Part shown: piece by piece, positions 44,131 through 53,753 of the stretch
Position numbering within the stretch: the first letter of the stretch is position 1
Layout of the letters: each line of letters opens with the position of its first letter
Assembly (NCBI RefSeq): GCF_022655595.1
Contig: NZ_CP093379.1
Span: 227,001 to 291,000, forward strand
DNA from: Ignatzschineria rhizosphaerae
GTDB taxonomy: Bacteria; Pseudomonadota; Gammaproteobacteria; Cardiobacteriales; Wohlfahrtiimonadaceae
Direction of reading: 5' to 3'
Length of the DNA: 64,000 nucleotides
Notes under the pieces: model-generated
The model's database searches: none
What the model saw: only the letters and a program-made list of their open reading frames with translations
What the model was told of the DNA's origin: nothing
Program-made: the position numbers and the translations under genes

Positions 44131-44661
44131 ATGCTTCAAACCTATTTAAGAGATCCGTTATTGGTGAATCAGAGGAAGTTTTTTAATCGCTATCAACATT
44201 ATCGCCAGCAAGAAGCGGGATTTACTTTGATGGAGTTATTAATTGTGCTGGCATTAGTGGCGGTGATTAGTATGATCGCGGTTCCTATTTATCGTAGTTA
44301 TGTTCAGAGTGCTAAAATAACAGAAGGCGTAACGCTAGCAAGTGGTATTCAACTAGACGTAGAGCTGTTTTACACATTAAATAATCGCTGGCCTAGTAGC
44401 GATAATTCTCATGGAGAACTTAATCTTGGGGAGCCTGAGAGTTATGCTGGAAATAGTGTGGAATCTATAGCTGTTAATGGTAATCAAATTACCGTTACCT
44501 ATAAAGCTTCAGAAGTGGTGGGAGAAAGTGGAGATGGAGTGGTGCAATTACGATTAACAGCAGATATTAGTGATAATGGAAGTGTTATTCGCTGGCGCTG
44601 TGTGGGGGAAAATATGCCAGAATCTGATCTGCCGGCAAGTTGTCAATTAGCAGATTCTTAA
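44131..44661 (+). CDS. pilA: Type IV pilin with a 30-residue leader
   Basis: ATG at 44131 follows AAGGAG by five bases; the longer frame from 44092 has none. 176 residues. The prepilin cleavage site is AG30/F31TLMELLIVLALVAVI with E35 at mature position 5, then IPIYRSYVQSAK-like VPIYRSYV. The leader is 30 residues where pilins normally have 6-10. C157 and C171 near the end form the typical disulfide-bonded region. Substrate for PilD. It could be a major pilin or a PilE/FimT-type minor pilin; no second pilin is in the window to compare. Confidence 0.88.
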   Translation: MLQTYLRDPLLVNQRKFFNRYQHYRQQEAGFTLMELLIVLALVAVISMIAVPIYRSYVQSAKITEGVTLASGIQLDVELFYTLNNRWPSSDNSHGELNLGEPESYAGNSVESIAVNGNQITVTYKASEVVGESGDGVVQLRLTADISDNGSVIRWRCVGENMPESDLPASCQLADS

Positions 44662-44725
44662 ATCTAGAATATGAATTGATGTAAGAAATTTTTAATGATG
44701 TAAGAGATTTTTTATACGTGCATTA

Positions 44726-44734
44726 TGCTATAAT
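44726..44734 (+). promoter_or_regulatory. Extended -10 promoter before the gene at 44770
   Basis: TGCTATAAT, an extended -10 with perfect TATAAT, 36 bases before the GTG start. No good -35, as allowed for this promoter class. Confidence 0.5.
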
Positions 44735-44769
44735 CAGAGCTTCTTTTAACCTGTAGAGCAGAGTTTAAC

Positions 44770-45195
44770 GTGCAAGAATTTTTCTTACGTCGGATCAAGC
44801 CAGAAATGATGATTACCCTCATTTTATTGCTGCTAATTGCAAGCGTTGTGGGAATTGTTGTTCGCGATATGATGCTAAAAAAGCAGATTGATAATGAGCT
44901 AAATAATGCCAAAGAGATTATTTCAGAAGTGGCATTAAATCTCTCTATGGAAAAAGTATTATCTCCTATAACGGTTTCAAATCAGTTTTTAAAAGAGAAA
45001 GCGCCGGAGATAAAATCGATCACAATCTATCCAGATAATCACTTAGAAGTACTTTTTAATAAATTATTTATTAATAATGAAGAGAAAAAGTTTATTTTTT
45101 CATTTAATTCGCTTGATCACTTAACAAGAGGATTATTAAAGTGCCAAAGCGGAGATGTGAGTATCCATTTACTCCCTAATCAGTGTCGAGATTAA
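44770..45195 (+). CDS. Pilin-like single-span protein without prepilin motif
   Basis: 141 residues, GTG start. The N-terminus MQEFFLRRIKPEMMITLILLLLIASVV then a helical IDNELNNAKEIISEVALNL gives the shape of a pilin N-terminal helix, and two cysteines near the end (C125, C139) mirror the pilin disulfide loop of the neighbour. The Gly-Phe cleavage site is missing, so PilD should not process it. No family recognised with confidence. It may be a pilin-derived partner or an unrelated bitopic protein. Transcribed separately from the pilin. Confidence 0.55.
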   Translation: MQEFFLRRIKPEMMITLILLLLIASVVGIVVRDMMLKKQIDNELNNAKEIISEVALNLSMEKVLSPITVSNQFLKEKAPEIKSITIYPDNHLEVLFNKLFINNEEKKFIFSFNSLDHLTRGLLKCQSGDVSIHLLPNQCRD

Positions 45196-45330
45196 GTTGT
45201 TGTTTTATGTTTTGAATCATTGTTAACGCACATATTGTAGGGGTTATCGCTGAATTTTAGATTTATTGTTTTGTGTGTAAAAAAGACCATAAATCAAAAC
45301 CATTTACCATCGCTGTTTTTTAAAGAAAAG

Positions 45331-45355
45331 TAGAGGCAAAAGCCTCTATTTTTTT
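45331..45355 (+). terminator. Terminator upstream of the division cluster
   Basis: TAGAGGC-AAAA-GCCTCTA followed by T7, 136 bases after the pilin-like gene. Confidence 0.9.
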
Positions 45356-45370
45356 GCTTAAAAATAAATT

Positions 45371-45422
45371 TAGTGGAGAAAAGTGGCGAAAAGTGGAAAG
45401 TTTTGAATAAAAAGTGTAATAT
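45371..45422 (+). promoter_or_regulatory. MraZ-box-like direct repeats and rsmH promoter
   Basis: Consecutive 10-bp units TAGTGGAGAA, AAGTGGCGAA, AAGTGGAAAG and, after one unit, AAAGTGTAAT. The AAAGTGG core at one-turn spacing is the pattern bound by MraZ, the repressor normally encoded first in the dcw operon. The third unit overlaps a -35 (TGGAAA, 45394-45399) that sits 17 bases before TAATAT (45417-45422). mraZ itself is not adjacent. Confidence 0.65.
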
Positions 45423-45454
45423 TTGCGCTAATAGACTAAACAGAAAGGATAATT

Positions 45455-46390
45455 GTGAGTAATCCTCCAAATAAACATATTTCAGTGCTTTTAAATGAGT
45501 CCATTGAAGCATTAAACATTAATCCCTCTGGAATATATGTTGATGCCACATTTGGGCGAGGAGGGCATTCGCGAGAAATTTTGCAACATTTAAATCCAGA
45601 AGGACTCTTAATTGGGATCGATCGGGATTTAACGGCAGAGGCTTATGCGCATGAGCATTTTGCTAAATATCCTAACTTTAAGTTTGTTCGTGGAGAGATG
45701 GGGAATATGTTATCGCTCATTCGCGAACTCGGTATTGAGCATGTGGATGGCATTTTAATGGATATAGGGGTTTCCTCCCCACAATTAGATGAGGCTAAAC
45801 GAGGTTTTAGCTTTATGAAGGAAGGTCCTTTAGACATGCGAATGGATCAAGCAGCAAGTGTGAGTGCTGAAGATTGGATTGCAGAAACAGAAGTAGAAGC
45901 CATGGCGCATGCGTTTAAAGCGTATGGTGAAGAGCGTTTTTCTGGAAGAGTGGCAAGAGCCATTGATGAATATCGTCAAGAAAAACGAATTACATCAACG
46001 CTTGAATTAGCGGAGATTGTTAGTAATGCGATGCCTTTTAAAGAGGGGCGGATTCATCCTGCGACTAGGGTATTTCAGGCAATTAGAATTGCGGTAAATG
46101 GAGAGCTTGATCAGCTTGAATCTGCATTATCGCATGCGGTGGAGTTACTTGGTCCTGAAGGGCGATTGGCAGTGATAAGCTTCCATTCGCTTGAGGATCG
46201 GATCGTTAAACATTTTATGAGAGAGCAATCAACGGTAAAAGATCTTTACCCTGATCTCCCCGTATTAATCAGTGCAGGTGATGCTGCGCTAAAAGTAATA
46301 GGGAAGCCTATTAAAGCAAGTGATGAAGAATGCCGTGAGAATGTGCGTTCAAGAAGTGCAATTTTAAGAGTTGCAAAGAGGGTCTTATGA
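45455..46390 (+). CDS. rsmH: 16S rRNA m4C1402 methyltransferase
   Basis: N4-methylates C1402 of 16S rRNA (formerly MraW). 311 residues, GTG start after AGAAAGGA. HISVLLNESIEAL, DATFGRGGHSREIL as SAM motif (34-47), GILMDIGVSSPQLDEAKRGFSF, MRMDQAASVSAEDW, HPATRVFQAIRI and ISFHSLEDRIVKHFM (outline of family motifs). First gene of the truncated dcw cluster; overlaps ftsL by four bases. Confidence 0.98.
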   Translation: MSNPPNKHISVLLNESIEALNINPSGIYVDATFGRGGHSREILQHLNPEGLLIGIDRDLTAEAYAHEHFAKYPNFKFVRGEMGNMLSLIRELGIEHVDGILMDIGVSSPQLDEAKRGFSFMKEGPLDMRMDQAASVSAEDWIAETEVEAMAHAFKAYGEERFSGRVARAIDEYRQEKRITSTLELAEIVSNAMPFKEGRIHPATRVFQAIRIAVNGELDQLESALSHAVELLGPEGRLAVISFHSLEDRIVKHFMREQSTVKDLYPDLPVLISAGDAALKVIGKPIKASDEECRENVRSRSAILRVAKRVL

Positions 46391-46704
46391 GAACAGAAAA
46401 TTTAGTAATAGTAGTAATGATGGCCGTTGTCTTCTTAGGGGTTAATCGTGCGATGACTATTCAAGAGAGCTATAAGCTTTGGAATGAGATTGATCAGGTA
46501 GAACGTGAAAATACTGTTTTACGTGAAGAGTTTGGACGATTGCAACTTGAGGAGAGCATGCTTGTGACCGAAGCATTACTAGACCAAGAAACACGTGAAC
46601 AATTGCGCATGGTCGTTCCTGATGAAAATGCAGTGGTTTATGTTATTGAGACAAATACAGATGTTCAGTATGTAGGTCTTGATAACAAAATCAATGCGCA
46701 GTAA
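46387..46704 (+). CDS. ftsL: Cell division protein FtsL
   Basis: Bitopic divisome protein of the FtsQLB complex. 105 residues: short N-terminus, a membrane helix (about 6-22), then a heptad-like coil (ESYKLWNEIDQVERENTVLREEFGRLQLEE). Assigned by position between rsmH and ftsI as much as by sequence, since FtsL is poorly conserved. ATG overlaps the rsmH stop. Confidence 0.9.
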   Translation: MRTENLVIVVMMAVVFLGVNRAMTIQESYKLWNEIDQVERENTVLREEFGRLQLEESMLVTEALLDQETREQLRMVVPDENAVVYVIETNTDVQYVGLDNKINAQ

Positions 46705-46743
46705 TCGCTGACAGATCCATTTTTTAGAGAGTATCTATAGCGG

Positions 46744-48474
46744 ATGAAGAATTCATCAAAACCTGCGAAAAGGAAGTGGCGGGAATGGCGGCGATATTTT
46801 GTACTAGGTATCTTTACCTTAATCGCAGTAGCAGTTGCAGTTCGCGCCCTTTACCTTCAATATTATATGACCGATTTTCTCCTTGAACAGGGGGATAATC
46901 GGTTTGTTCGTCATATGAATAAGCCCGCTATTCGCGGCACAATTTTTGATCGTAATGGTGAGCCTATTGCCTTATCTACCGAAGTAAGATCTATCTGGAT
47001 TGATCCGAGTATCTTAAGTCAAAATCTTCATGAGCTTCCCAAACTTGCTTATTTTTTAAAGCGCCCTGAAGAAGAGATTAAGCAATTAGTTTTAAATCGC
47101 CAAAAGTCTCGTTTTTATTGGCTGAAACGACAATTGCCTCCGCATGAAGCAAAAGTGCTGATGGCATTAAAGATTCCGGGTGTTTATGATCAGATCGAAT
47201 ATAAGAGATATTATCCCGATGCTGAAATTACCTCCCATATTTTAGGGTTTACCGATATTGATGATGATGGGATTGAAGGTATTGAACTTGCCTATCAAGA
47301 TTGGTTAAAGGGTAATAGCACAACCACAAGAATTTTAAAAGATGCTAAAGGGCGTGTTATTGAGCGTCGTGAGATTGTTGATCAAGAGAATCATCGTGAG
47401 AGCCAAGATCTAAATTTAACGATTGATCGTCGTATTCAAATTTCAGCTTATAGAGCGCTAAAGACCGGGATGATTAAGCATGAAGCTGTAGCGGGATCGG
47501 TCATTGTTGCAGATATGCGAACAGGGGATATCTTAGCGATGGTCAATCAGCCTGCGGGAAATCCTAATCGATTAGAGGATCGCCGTGCAACCTTACTTAA
47601 AAATCGCGCGATTACAGATATCTTTGAGCCTGGGTCAACGATCAAGCCCTTTATCGTTGCAGCGGGTATGGAGCATGGTCGCTGGAAGCCTGATTCAATC
47701 GTTAAAACGGGTCGAAGTGGCTATCGTATTGGTAAAAATCTTATTCGAGATGTCTCTTTATCAGACTCAATGGATGTGACGACGGTTTTAGCAAAATCGA
47801 GTAATATCGGGGTTGTAAAGATTGCTGAATCATTAGATCCATCCATCTTATTTAATATCTTTAATCAAATTGGCATTGGTCAAAAGAGTCAAATTCGATT
47901 AACGGGTGAAGAGCCGGGTCGATTAGGGACATTAAGACGTTGGCAGCTTGATCCCTTTGAATATGCTACAAAAGCTTACGGCTATGGGATTAGTGTTAAT
48001 ACGTTAAAACTGGCACAAATGTATACTGTTTTTGGGAATGAGGGGAATTATCGTCCTTTACGATTAGTGAAAAATGATTACTATCCAGAAACGACCCCAA
48101 TATTTAGCCCGAAAGTTACAGAAGATGTCTTAGTGATGTTAGAAGCGGCTACGGATAAGGCAAGAGGTGCTGGCGGTTGGCGAGCAACAGTTCCTAACTT
48201 TAGGGTCGGGGGAAAATCTGGGACGATTCGTAAGATTATCAATGGAAAATATAGTAGTACGCATCATAGAAGCTTTTTTGTAGGAATTGCCCCTATTTCA
48301 GATCCGCGTTATGTGGTTGCAGTGATGATTGATGAGCCGAGAAAAGATGGTTATTACGGTGGCTTAGTTGCAGCACCTATTTTTAGTGAGGTGATGCGAA
48401 GTACTTTAAGAATTATGGGCACAAAGCCGGACGCACTCTTAGATGATCCTAATATTAAGTTGATCGCTAAATAG
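46744..48474 (+). CDS. ftsI: Penicillin-binding protein 3 (septal transpeptidase)
   Basis: Class B PBP for septal cross-linking. 576 residues: basic N-terminus, membrane helix about 19-38, pedestal with RGTIFDRNGEPIALS, transpeptidase motifs S298-TIK301 in FEPGSTIKPF, S352-S-N354 in KSSN, and K491-SG in GKSGT (KTG variant with Ser, as in some PBP3s). DIDDDGIEGIELAYQDWL is also typical. murE follows after 31 bases. Confidence 0.97.
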   Translation: MKNSSKPAKRKWREWRRYFVLGIFTLIAVAVAVRALYLQYYMTDFLLEQGDNRFVRHMNKPAIRGTIFDRNGEPIALSTEVRSIWIDPSILSQNLHELPKLAYFLKRPEEEIKQLVLNRQKSRFYWLKRQLPPHEAKVLMALKIPGVYDQIEYKRYYPDAEITSHILGFTDIDDDGIEGIELAYQDWLKGNSTTTRILKDAKGRVIERREIVDQENHRESQDLNLTIDRRIQISAYRALKTGMIKHEAVAGSVIVADMRTGDILAMVNQPAGNPNRLEDRRATLLKNRAITDIFEPGSTIKPFIVAAGMEHGRWKPDSIVKTGRSGYRIGKNLIRDVSLSDSMDVTTVLAKSSNIGVVKIAESLDPSILFNIFNQIGIGQKSQIRLTGEEPGRLGTLRRWQLDPFEYATKAYGYGISVNTLKLAQMYTVFGNEGNYRPLRLVKNDYYPETTPIFSPKVTEDVLVMLEAATDKARGAGGWRATVPNFRVGGKSGTIRKIINGKYSSTHHRSFFVGIAPISDPRYVVAVMIDEPRKDGYYGGLVAAPIFSEVMRSTLRIMGTKPDALLDDPNIKLIAK

Positions 48475-48505
48475 AGAATATCGTTGTTAAAAAGGAGAGA
48501 AGAGA

Positions 48506-50026
48506 ATGACTTTACAAGATTTATTACAGCAAAGTGGTGTTGTGAACGAGATTCCTCCTGAGTTCTCTCAAATAGTTGTTTCAGGGTTATCTTCAGATAG
48601 CCGTTATGCCCAAAAAGGGGATCTTTTCTTTGCCAAAAAAGGGGCAAAAGCTCATGGCTTAGATTATTTAGAAGCGCTGATTTCTACGGGTGTGAGTGCG
48701 ATAATTTATGAAGATCCCGAGAATCAGTTTCCACTATTAGAAGAAATTCCATCTTTAAAAGTTGTAGAGATTGACCCGTTAATGCGTCAATTAACCTTTA
48801 AGTTCTATGAAGATCTACAATCTCGTATCGAGTTAATTGGCGTTACGGGAACCGAAGGGAAAACCTCCGTGACGCAGTTTATTACTAAAGCCTTTAGTGC
48901 TTTAAATATCGATTGTGGATTAGTAGGGACGAATGGTATCGGCTTTATGGGAAGCTTAAAAGAAAATACCCATACCACACCAGATCTTATGGCGCTTTAT
49001 CAATCTTTAGCAGAGATTGATAAAGTGGATGATGTGCGCGTTTTACTCAGTGGAATGTTACCGATTGCTCTTGAGGTAACCTCCCATGCGCTCGATCAAA
49101 AGCGAGTAGAAGGATTAAAATTTAAAACGACGGTTTTTACCAACTTAAATCGGGATCATCTCGATTATCATGGCACGATAGAAGCTTATGGCGCAGCGAA
49201 AGCTCGGCTTTTTATGGAGTATGATCAAGAAAACAGTGTTATCAATATTGATGACGCTTTTGGAGAAAAGCTCAATCAAAGATTAAAAGAAGAAAAACCA
49301 GCTGTGACTCGTTTCCCTTATGGAACAAAAAATTCAGATGAAGCGAATTATCTGCAGATTCAAAATCTTAAACTGCATGAAAAGGGATTGCGTTTCACTC
49401 TTCAATATCATGGTCAGCAATACCCTATTGAGAGTCATCTTTATGGAGCCTTTAATGCTTATAATCTAGTAGCTGCAATCGGTACGCTCTTAACATTTGG
49501 TCTTTCTATAACGGATATTATCGATTCCATCCCGGCGATTACGAATGTTAAAGGGCGTATGGAGATGGTCCACCTTAATAATGGCGCAGTTGCCGTTGTG
49601 GATTACGCCCATAAGCCAAATGCGTTAAAACAAGCCTTGATTTCATTGCGTGAGCATTTAGATGAGGGGCGGTTAGTCTCTGTCTTTGGTTGTGGTGGGA
49701 ATCGGGATACAGGAAAGCGTCCATTAATGGCCGAGATTTCAGAAGAGTTTGCCGATCAAGTGATTGTCACAAGTGATAATCCGCGCTTTGAAGATCCGTT
49801 ATTAATTATTAAAGATATCGAGACTGGTTTTAAAAATCGCTCATCTGAAAATATTGTCATTGAAGCGGATAGGGCAAAGGCAATTGCGCTTGCGATTGCT
49901 AGAAGTCAAAAGGGCGATATTATTTTAATTGCCGGAAAAGGGCATGAAGATTACCAAATTTTAGGTGACAGAGAGATCTATTTCTCTGATTTCGCCGAAG
50001 TTCAGAAAAATAATGAGGAGCTATAA
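48506..50026 (+). CDS. murE: UDP-MurNAc-tripeptide synthetase (meso-DAP adding)
   Basis: Adds meso-diaminopimelate to UDP-MurNAc-L-Ala-D-Glu. 506 residues with SSDSRYAQKGDLFFA, ATP loop GVTGTEGKTSVTQF (from about 111), LEVTSHALDQKRV, and the meso-DAP selectivity motif DNPRFEDP. The DNPR motif marks a Gram-negative type. AAGGAGAG precedes the ATG. Two bases separate its stop from murF. Confidence 0.97.
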   Translation: MTLQDLLQQSGVVNEIPPEFSQIVVSGLSSDSRYAQKGDLFFAKKGAKAHGLDYLEALISTGVSAIIYEDPENQFPLLEEIPSLKVVEIDPLMRQLTFKFYEDLQSRIELIGVTGTEGKTSVTQFITKAFSALNIDCGLVGTNGIGFMGSLKENTHTTPDLMALYQSLAEIDKVDDVRVLLSGMLPIALEVTSHALDQKRVEGLKFKTTVFTNLNRDHLDYHGTIEAYGAAKARLFMEYDQENSVINIDDAFGEKLNQRLKEEKPAVTRFPYGTKNSDEANYLQIQNLKLHEKGLRFTLQYHGQQYPIESHLYGAFNAYNLVAAIGTLLTFGLSITDIIDSIPAITNVKGRMEMVHLNNGAVAVVDYAHKPNALKQALISLREHLDEGRLVSVFGCGGNRDTGKRPLMAEISEEFADQVIVTSDNPRFEDPLLIIKDIETGFKNRSSENIVIEADRAKAIALAIARSQKGDIILIAGKGHEDYQILGDREIYFSDFAEVQKNNEEL

Positions 50027-50027
50027 T

Positions 50028-51380
50028 ATGAAGCTATCTGAAGCAGCCAAAATTATGAAAGGTGAGCTCAAAGGACAAGATGCTTACTTTTTTGGCGCCG
50101 CAAGCGATACTCGAAAGTTAAAACCTGGCGAGCTATTTTTTGCATGGAAAGGTGAGCGTTTTGATGCGCATGATTATCTTGAAAGTGCTGAATTAAAAGG
50201 GGCAATTTGCGCAGTTGTTGAGCGCTTTATTCCTTCGGCTGAGATTGCGCAAATTGTGGTTAAAGATAGTCAAAAAGCTTTGGGGAAGATTGCGAAAGCG
50301 TGGCGAAAAGCATGGAAAGGAACCATGATTGCGCTAACAGGCTCTAATGGGAAAACGACCTTAAAAGAGATGGTCACCTCGATCTTATCGGTTAATCATG
50401 AAGTTTTAGCAACAGAAGGTAATTATAATAATCATGTCGGTTGCCCGCTGATGCTCTTAAGACTTAATAAGCATCATACACATGCAGTGATAGAGATGGG
50501 AGCAAATCATCCTAAAGAGATTGAATATCTAACGAAAATCGTCCAGCCTGATATTGCGATTTTAAATAATGCCGGCGCTTGTCATTTGGAGGGGTTTGGC
50601 TCTCTTGAAGGGGTTGCTAAAGCTAAGTCAGAGATATTCCTAGGACTAGCTGAATCTGGCACTGCCATTATTAATGCTGATGATCAGTTTGTCGATTATT
50701 GGAAGGGGTGTGTTGTAGATTTTAAATCCCTCACATTTGCTATTGAAAATCCTGCCGATATTTATGCAAGCGATATTGTGGGAAATAATCAATTTACGCT
50801 AAATATTGCGCCGCAAAAAATAGTAGCGCCCATCACCTTGCAACTATTAGGTCGCCACAATATTCTCAATGCGTTAGCCGCAAGTGCGGCAACCGTTGCA
50901 GCTGGAGAGTCTGTTGACACTATTAAGCAAGGCTTAGAAGCATTAGCGCCGGTAAAAGGCCGCCTACAAGTTGTTAAAATTAAAGATAATGTTCAGCTGA
51001 TTAATGATGCTTATAACGCTAATCCTAACTCTTTAAAGGCGGGGATAGATGCTTGTAGCGCCGGCAATCGTTGGCTTGTCCTTGGTGATATGCGCGAGCT
51101 TGGGGTTGATGAGATAAAAATTCATGATGAGTGTGGTATTTATGCTAAAAATGCCGGATTTAGTGAGTTGTTTGCCCTAGGAGAATTAACAAAACATACC
51201 GTAAAGGGATTTGGAAAAGGGGCTGTTAGTTACCCAGATCATGAAGCTTTACTCACAGCGCTTACTACAAAAATTGCACACTATAATGATTCTGCACTTT
51301 TAACCATTTTGTTAAAAGGATCTAATAGTATGAATATGCAATATTTTTACGAAGCCTTAGTCGAGTGTGAAGATTGCTAA
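50028..51380 (+). CDS. murF: UDP-MurNAc-pentapeptide synthetase
   Basis: Adds D-Ala-D-Ala to complete the cytoplasmic precursor. ATG at 50028, seven bases after GAGGAG, gives 450 residues; the longer frame from 49965 lies inside murE. AASDTRKLKPGELFFAWKGERFDAHDY, ATP loop ALTGSNGKTTLKE, TEGNYNNHVGCP, EMGANHPKEI, NDAYNANPNS and LGDMRELG are all family motifs (in outline). Confidence 0.97.
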   Translation: MKLSEAAKIMKGELKGQDAYFFGAASDTRKLKPGELFFAWKGERFDAHDYLESAELKGAICAVVERFIPSAEIAQIVVKDSQKALGKIAKAWRKAWKGTMIALTGSNGKTTLKEMVTSILSVNHEVLATEGNYNNHVGCPLMLLRLNKHHTHAVIEMGANHPKEIEYLTKIVQPDIAILNNAGACHLEGFGSLEGVAKAKSEIFLGLAESGTAIINADDQFVDYWKGCVVDFKSLTFAIENPADIYASDIVGNNQFTLNIAPQKIVAPITLQLLGRHNILNALAASAATVAAGESVDTIKQGLEALAPVKGRLQVVKIKDNVQLINDAYNANPNSLKAGIDACSAGNRWLVLGDMRELGVDEIKIHDECGIYAKNAGFSELFALGELTKHTVKGFGKGAVSYPDHEALLTALTTKIAHYNDSALLTILLKGSNSMNMQYFYEALVECEDC

Positions 51381-51489
51381 AAATAAAACTTGTTTAATGA
51401 ATCGACGATTAATGTGGGATTAAACAGGTTGAGTGCTAAACTTATTAAAGAAATAAAAAAATAGAAAAATAGTAAAGGACTGATCAATT

Positions 51490-52572
51490 ATGTTGTATGC
51501 GCTACTTTCCCATCTTGCTGACTATTGGTCGCCGCTAAGAGTATTTCAGTATATTACGATGCGCGGCATTATGGCAGCATTAACCGCGCTTGTATTTAGT
51601 ATTGGTTTGGGGCCGAGTTTTATCAGGATGTTGCAAAAGCAGCAAATTGGGCAGTTTGTGCGTACCGATGGTCCAGAAAGTCATCTCTCTAAGCAGGGAA
51701 CTCCCACAATGGGCGGTATTTTGATTATTGTGGGGATTCTGTTTTCAACACTATTGTGGGCAGATTTAGCCAATATTGATATCTGGATTGTGCTATTTGT
51801 TTTGCTCTCATTTGGGGCCGTTGGATTTTTAGATGATTATCGTAAGGTCATTAAAAAACAATCTCTAGGGCTTCGGGCGAAAGAGAAATATCTCTATTTA
51901 AGTATCGCAGGGTTAATTGCCTCAGGAGCGCTCTATTTCAATGCTTCAACGCCAGCTGAAACGGATCTATTAATTCCTTACTTTAAGGATTTAGCGATTC
52001 CTTTAGGGATCTTATTTATTCCTTTTACTTATTTAGTGATTGTTGGGGCTAGTAATGCGGTCAATATGACAGATGGACTTGATGGACTTGCCATTATGCC
52101 TACGATTATGGTGGCTGGTGCACTGGCTATTTTTGCTTATATTGCCGGAAACTCTGTTTATACAACTTATCTCTCGCTTCCTTTTGTGGAAGGAGCTGGC
52201 GAAGTATTAATTATCTGCGCTGCAATTGTGGGAGCCGGTTTAGGGTTCTTATGGTTTAACACATATCCTGCTCAAGTTTTTATGGGGGATGTGGGTGCGC
52301 TCTCTTTAGGGGGCGTATTAGGGGTGATTGCGGTCATTGTTCGTCAAGAGCTTGTTTTCTTTATTATGAGTGGTCTTTTTGTAGTCGAGACTTTATCCGT
52401 GATTTTGCAAGTAGGATCATTCAAACTCCGCAAAAAAAGGCTCTTTAGAATGGCGCCTATTCATCACCATTTTGAGTTAAAAGGTTGGCCTGAACCCAGA
52501 GTTATTGTAAGGTTTTGGATTTTCACCTTTATTCTCGTTTTAATTGGTTTAGCATCCTTGAAATTACGCTAA
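51490..52572 (+). CDS. mraY: Phospho-MurNAc-pentapeptide transferase
   Basis: Makes lipid I on undecaprenyl phosphate. 360 residues and about ten membrane segments. Motifs: [17 protein letters not shown] (Asp pair), [20 protein letters not shown] and the C-terminal [17 protein letters not shown], all intact. It ends the division cluster here: murD, ftsW and murG do not follow. The 110 bases between murF and mraY hold no hairpin that I can see. Confidence 0.98.
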   Translation: MLYALLSHLADYWSPLRVFQYITMRGIMAALTALVFSIGLGPSFIRMLQKQQIGQFVRTDGPESHLSKQGTPTMGGILIIVGILFSTLLWADLANIDIWIVLFVLLSFGAVGFLDDYRKVIKKQSLGLRAKEKYLYLSIAGLIASGALYFNASTPAETDLLIPYFKDLAIPLGILFIPFTYLVIVGASNAVNMTDGLDGLAIMPTIMVAGALAIFAYIAGNSVYTTYLSLPFVEGAGEVLIICAAIVGAGLGFLWFNTYPAQVFMGDVGALSLGGVLGVIAVIVRQELVFFIMSGLFVVETLSVILQVGSFKLRKKRLFRMAPIHHHFELKGWPEPRVIVRFWIFTFILVLIGLASLKLR

Positions 52573-52574
52573 GC

Positions 52575-52600
52575 TGATTATCAATTGTTATTGATAATCA
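52575..52600. promoter_or_regulatory. Perfect inverted repeat between mraY and mdh
   Basis: TGATTATCAA, six bases, TTGATAATCA; begins two bases after the mraY stop. No T run follows, so it could be a weak terminator, a 3' end stabiliser or an operator for mdh. The TTGATAATCA half resembles part of a Fur site. Confidence 0.45.
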
Positions 52601-52694
52601 AGTAAAGGGGAAGACTTTCTTACTTGAAAGCGTATAATAGAAAAGATTACATTTTTACTACAAACTTGAAATTTATCCCATAGGAGAATTATTC

Positions 52695-53675
52695 ATGAAA
52701 CAACCTGTAAGAGTCACCATCACTGGAGCTGCTGGTAATATCGGTTATGCAATGGCATTTCGTATCGCAGCGGGCGATATGCTTGGTCCTGATCAACCTG
52801 TAATCCTTCAACTTCTTGAAATTACGCCAGCATTAGAAGCACTGAAAGGTGTTGTGATGGAGCTTAATGACTGTGCATTCCCATTAGTGCAAGATATCAT
52901 TGCAACAGATGATTTAAATGTTGCATTTAAAGATACAGATTACGCAATGTTAGTTGGTGCGCGTCCTCGTGGTCCAGGTATGGAACGTAAAGATCTTCTT
53001 GAAGCAAATGGCGCGATCTTTGGTCCACAAGGTAAAGCAATGAATGCTCACGCAAGCCGTGATGTGAAAGTATTAGTTGTTGGAAATCCTGCAAATACTA
53101 ACGCATTAATTGCAATGAAAAATGCCCCAGATCTTAACCCAAGAAACTTCCATGCAATGACCCGTCTTGACCATAACCGCGGTTTAAGCCTTCTTGCTGA
53201 GAAAACAGGTTCACATATCAACGATATCAAGAACATGACAATCTGGGGTAACCACTCATCAACACAATATCCTGATTTAACGTTCACAACAGTTAACGGA
53301 AAACCAGCGCTTGAGTTAGTAGATCGTGCATGGTACGAAAATGATTATATCCCACAAGTACAACAACGTGGTGCAGCAATCATTAAAGCACGTGGTGCGT
53401 CATCAGCAGCGTCAGCGGCATCATCAGCAATCGACCATATGCGTTCATGGGCGCTTGGTACAGAAGAAGGTAACTGGGTATCAATGGCAGTTCCAGCTGA
53501 TGGTTCATACGGCGTTAAAGAAGGGATTATCTACTCATACCCATGTGTTTGTAAAAATGGTGATTTTGAAATCGTTCAAGGTCTTGAAATCTCTGAATAT
53601 TCACAAGCAAAAATGGATGCAACAGAGAAAGAACTTCGTGAAGAAGCAGATGCGGTTAAATCACTTCTTGGCTAA
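52695..53675 (+). CDS. mdh: Malate dehydrogenase
   Basis: NAD-dependent oxidation of malate in the TCA cycle. 326 residues: [22 protein letters not shown] (cofactor loop), [16 protein letters not shown] with the substrate arginines, [24 protein letters not shown], and catalytic His in [11 protein letters not shown] (about 188). It is the 325-330 residue type, unlike the 312-residue E. coli enzyme. Codon choice is strongly regular, pointing to high expression. AGGAGAATTATTC precedes the ATG; a terminator follows. Confidence 0.97.
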   Translation: MKQPVRVTITGAAGNIGYAMAFRIAAGDMLGPDQPVILQLLEITPALEALKGVVMELNDCAFPLVQDIIATDDLNVAFKDTDYAMLVGARPRGPGMERKDLLEANGAIFGPQGKAMNAHASRDVKVLVVGNPANTNALIAMKNAPDLNPRNFHAMTRLDHNRGLSLLAEKTGSHINDIKNMTIWGNHSSTQYPDLTFTTVNGKPALELVDRAWYENDYIPQVQQRGAAIIKARGASSAASAASSAIDHMRSWALGTEEGNWVSMAVPADGSYGVKEGIIYSYPCVCKNGDFEIVQGLEISEYSQAKMDATEKELREEADAVKSLLG

Positions 53676-53753
53676 TCATCTTCAATTTGATGTGCTATCA
53701 AGCCCATAAATGAGATTGATTAGCAATTAGCATCAAATAACTGTTAAAATAGC

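Noticed and set aside
45371-45422. Direct repeats as a CRISPR-like or tandem-repeat array
   Set aside because: Units are 10 bp without spacers and overlap a promoter; they fit regulator boxes. No CRISPR array or cas gene was seen anywhere.
53326-53709. 127-codon open frame on the plus strand inside mdh
   Set aside because: Out of phase with a clear mdh; its composition (many His, Gln, Lys) is the shadow of biased codons in a highly expressed gene.
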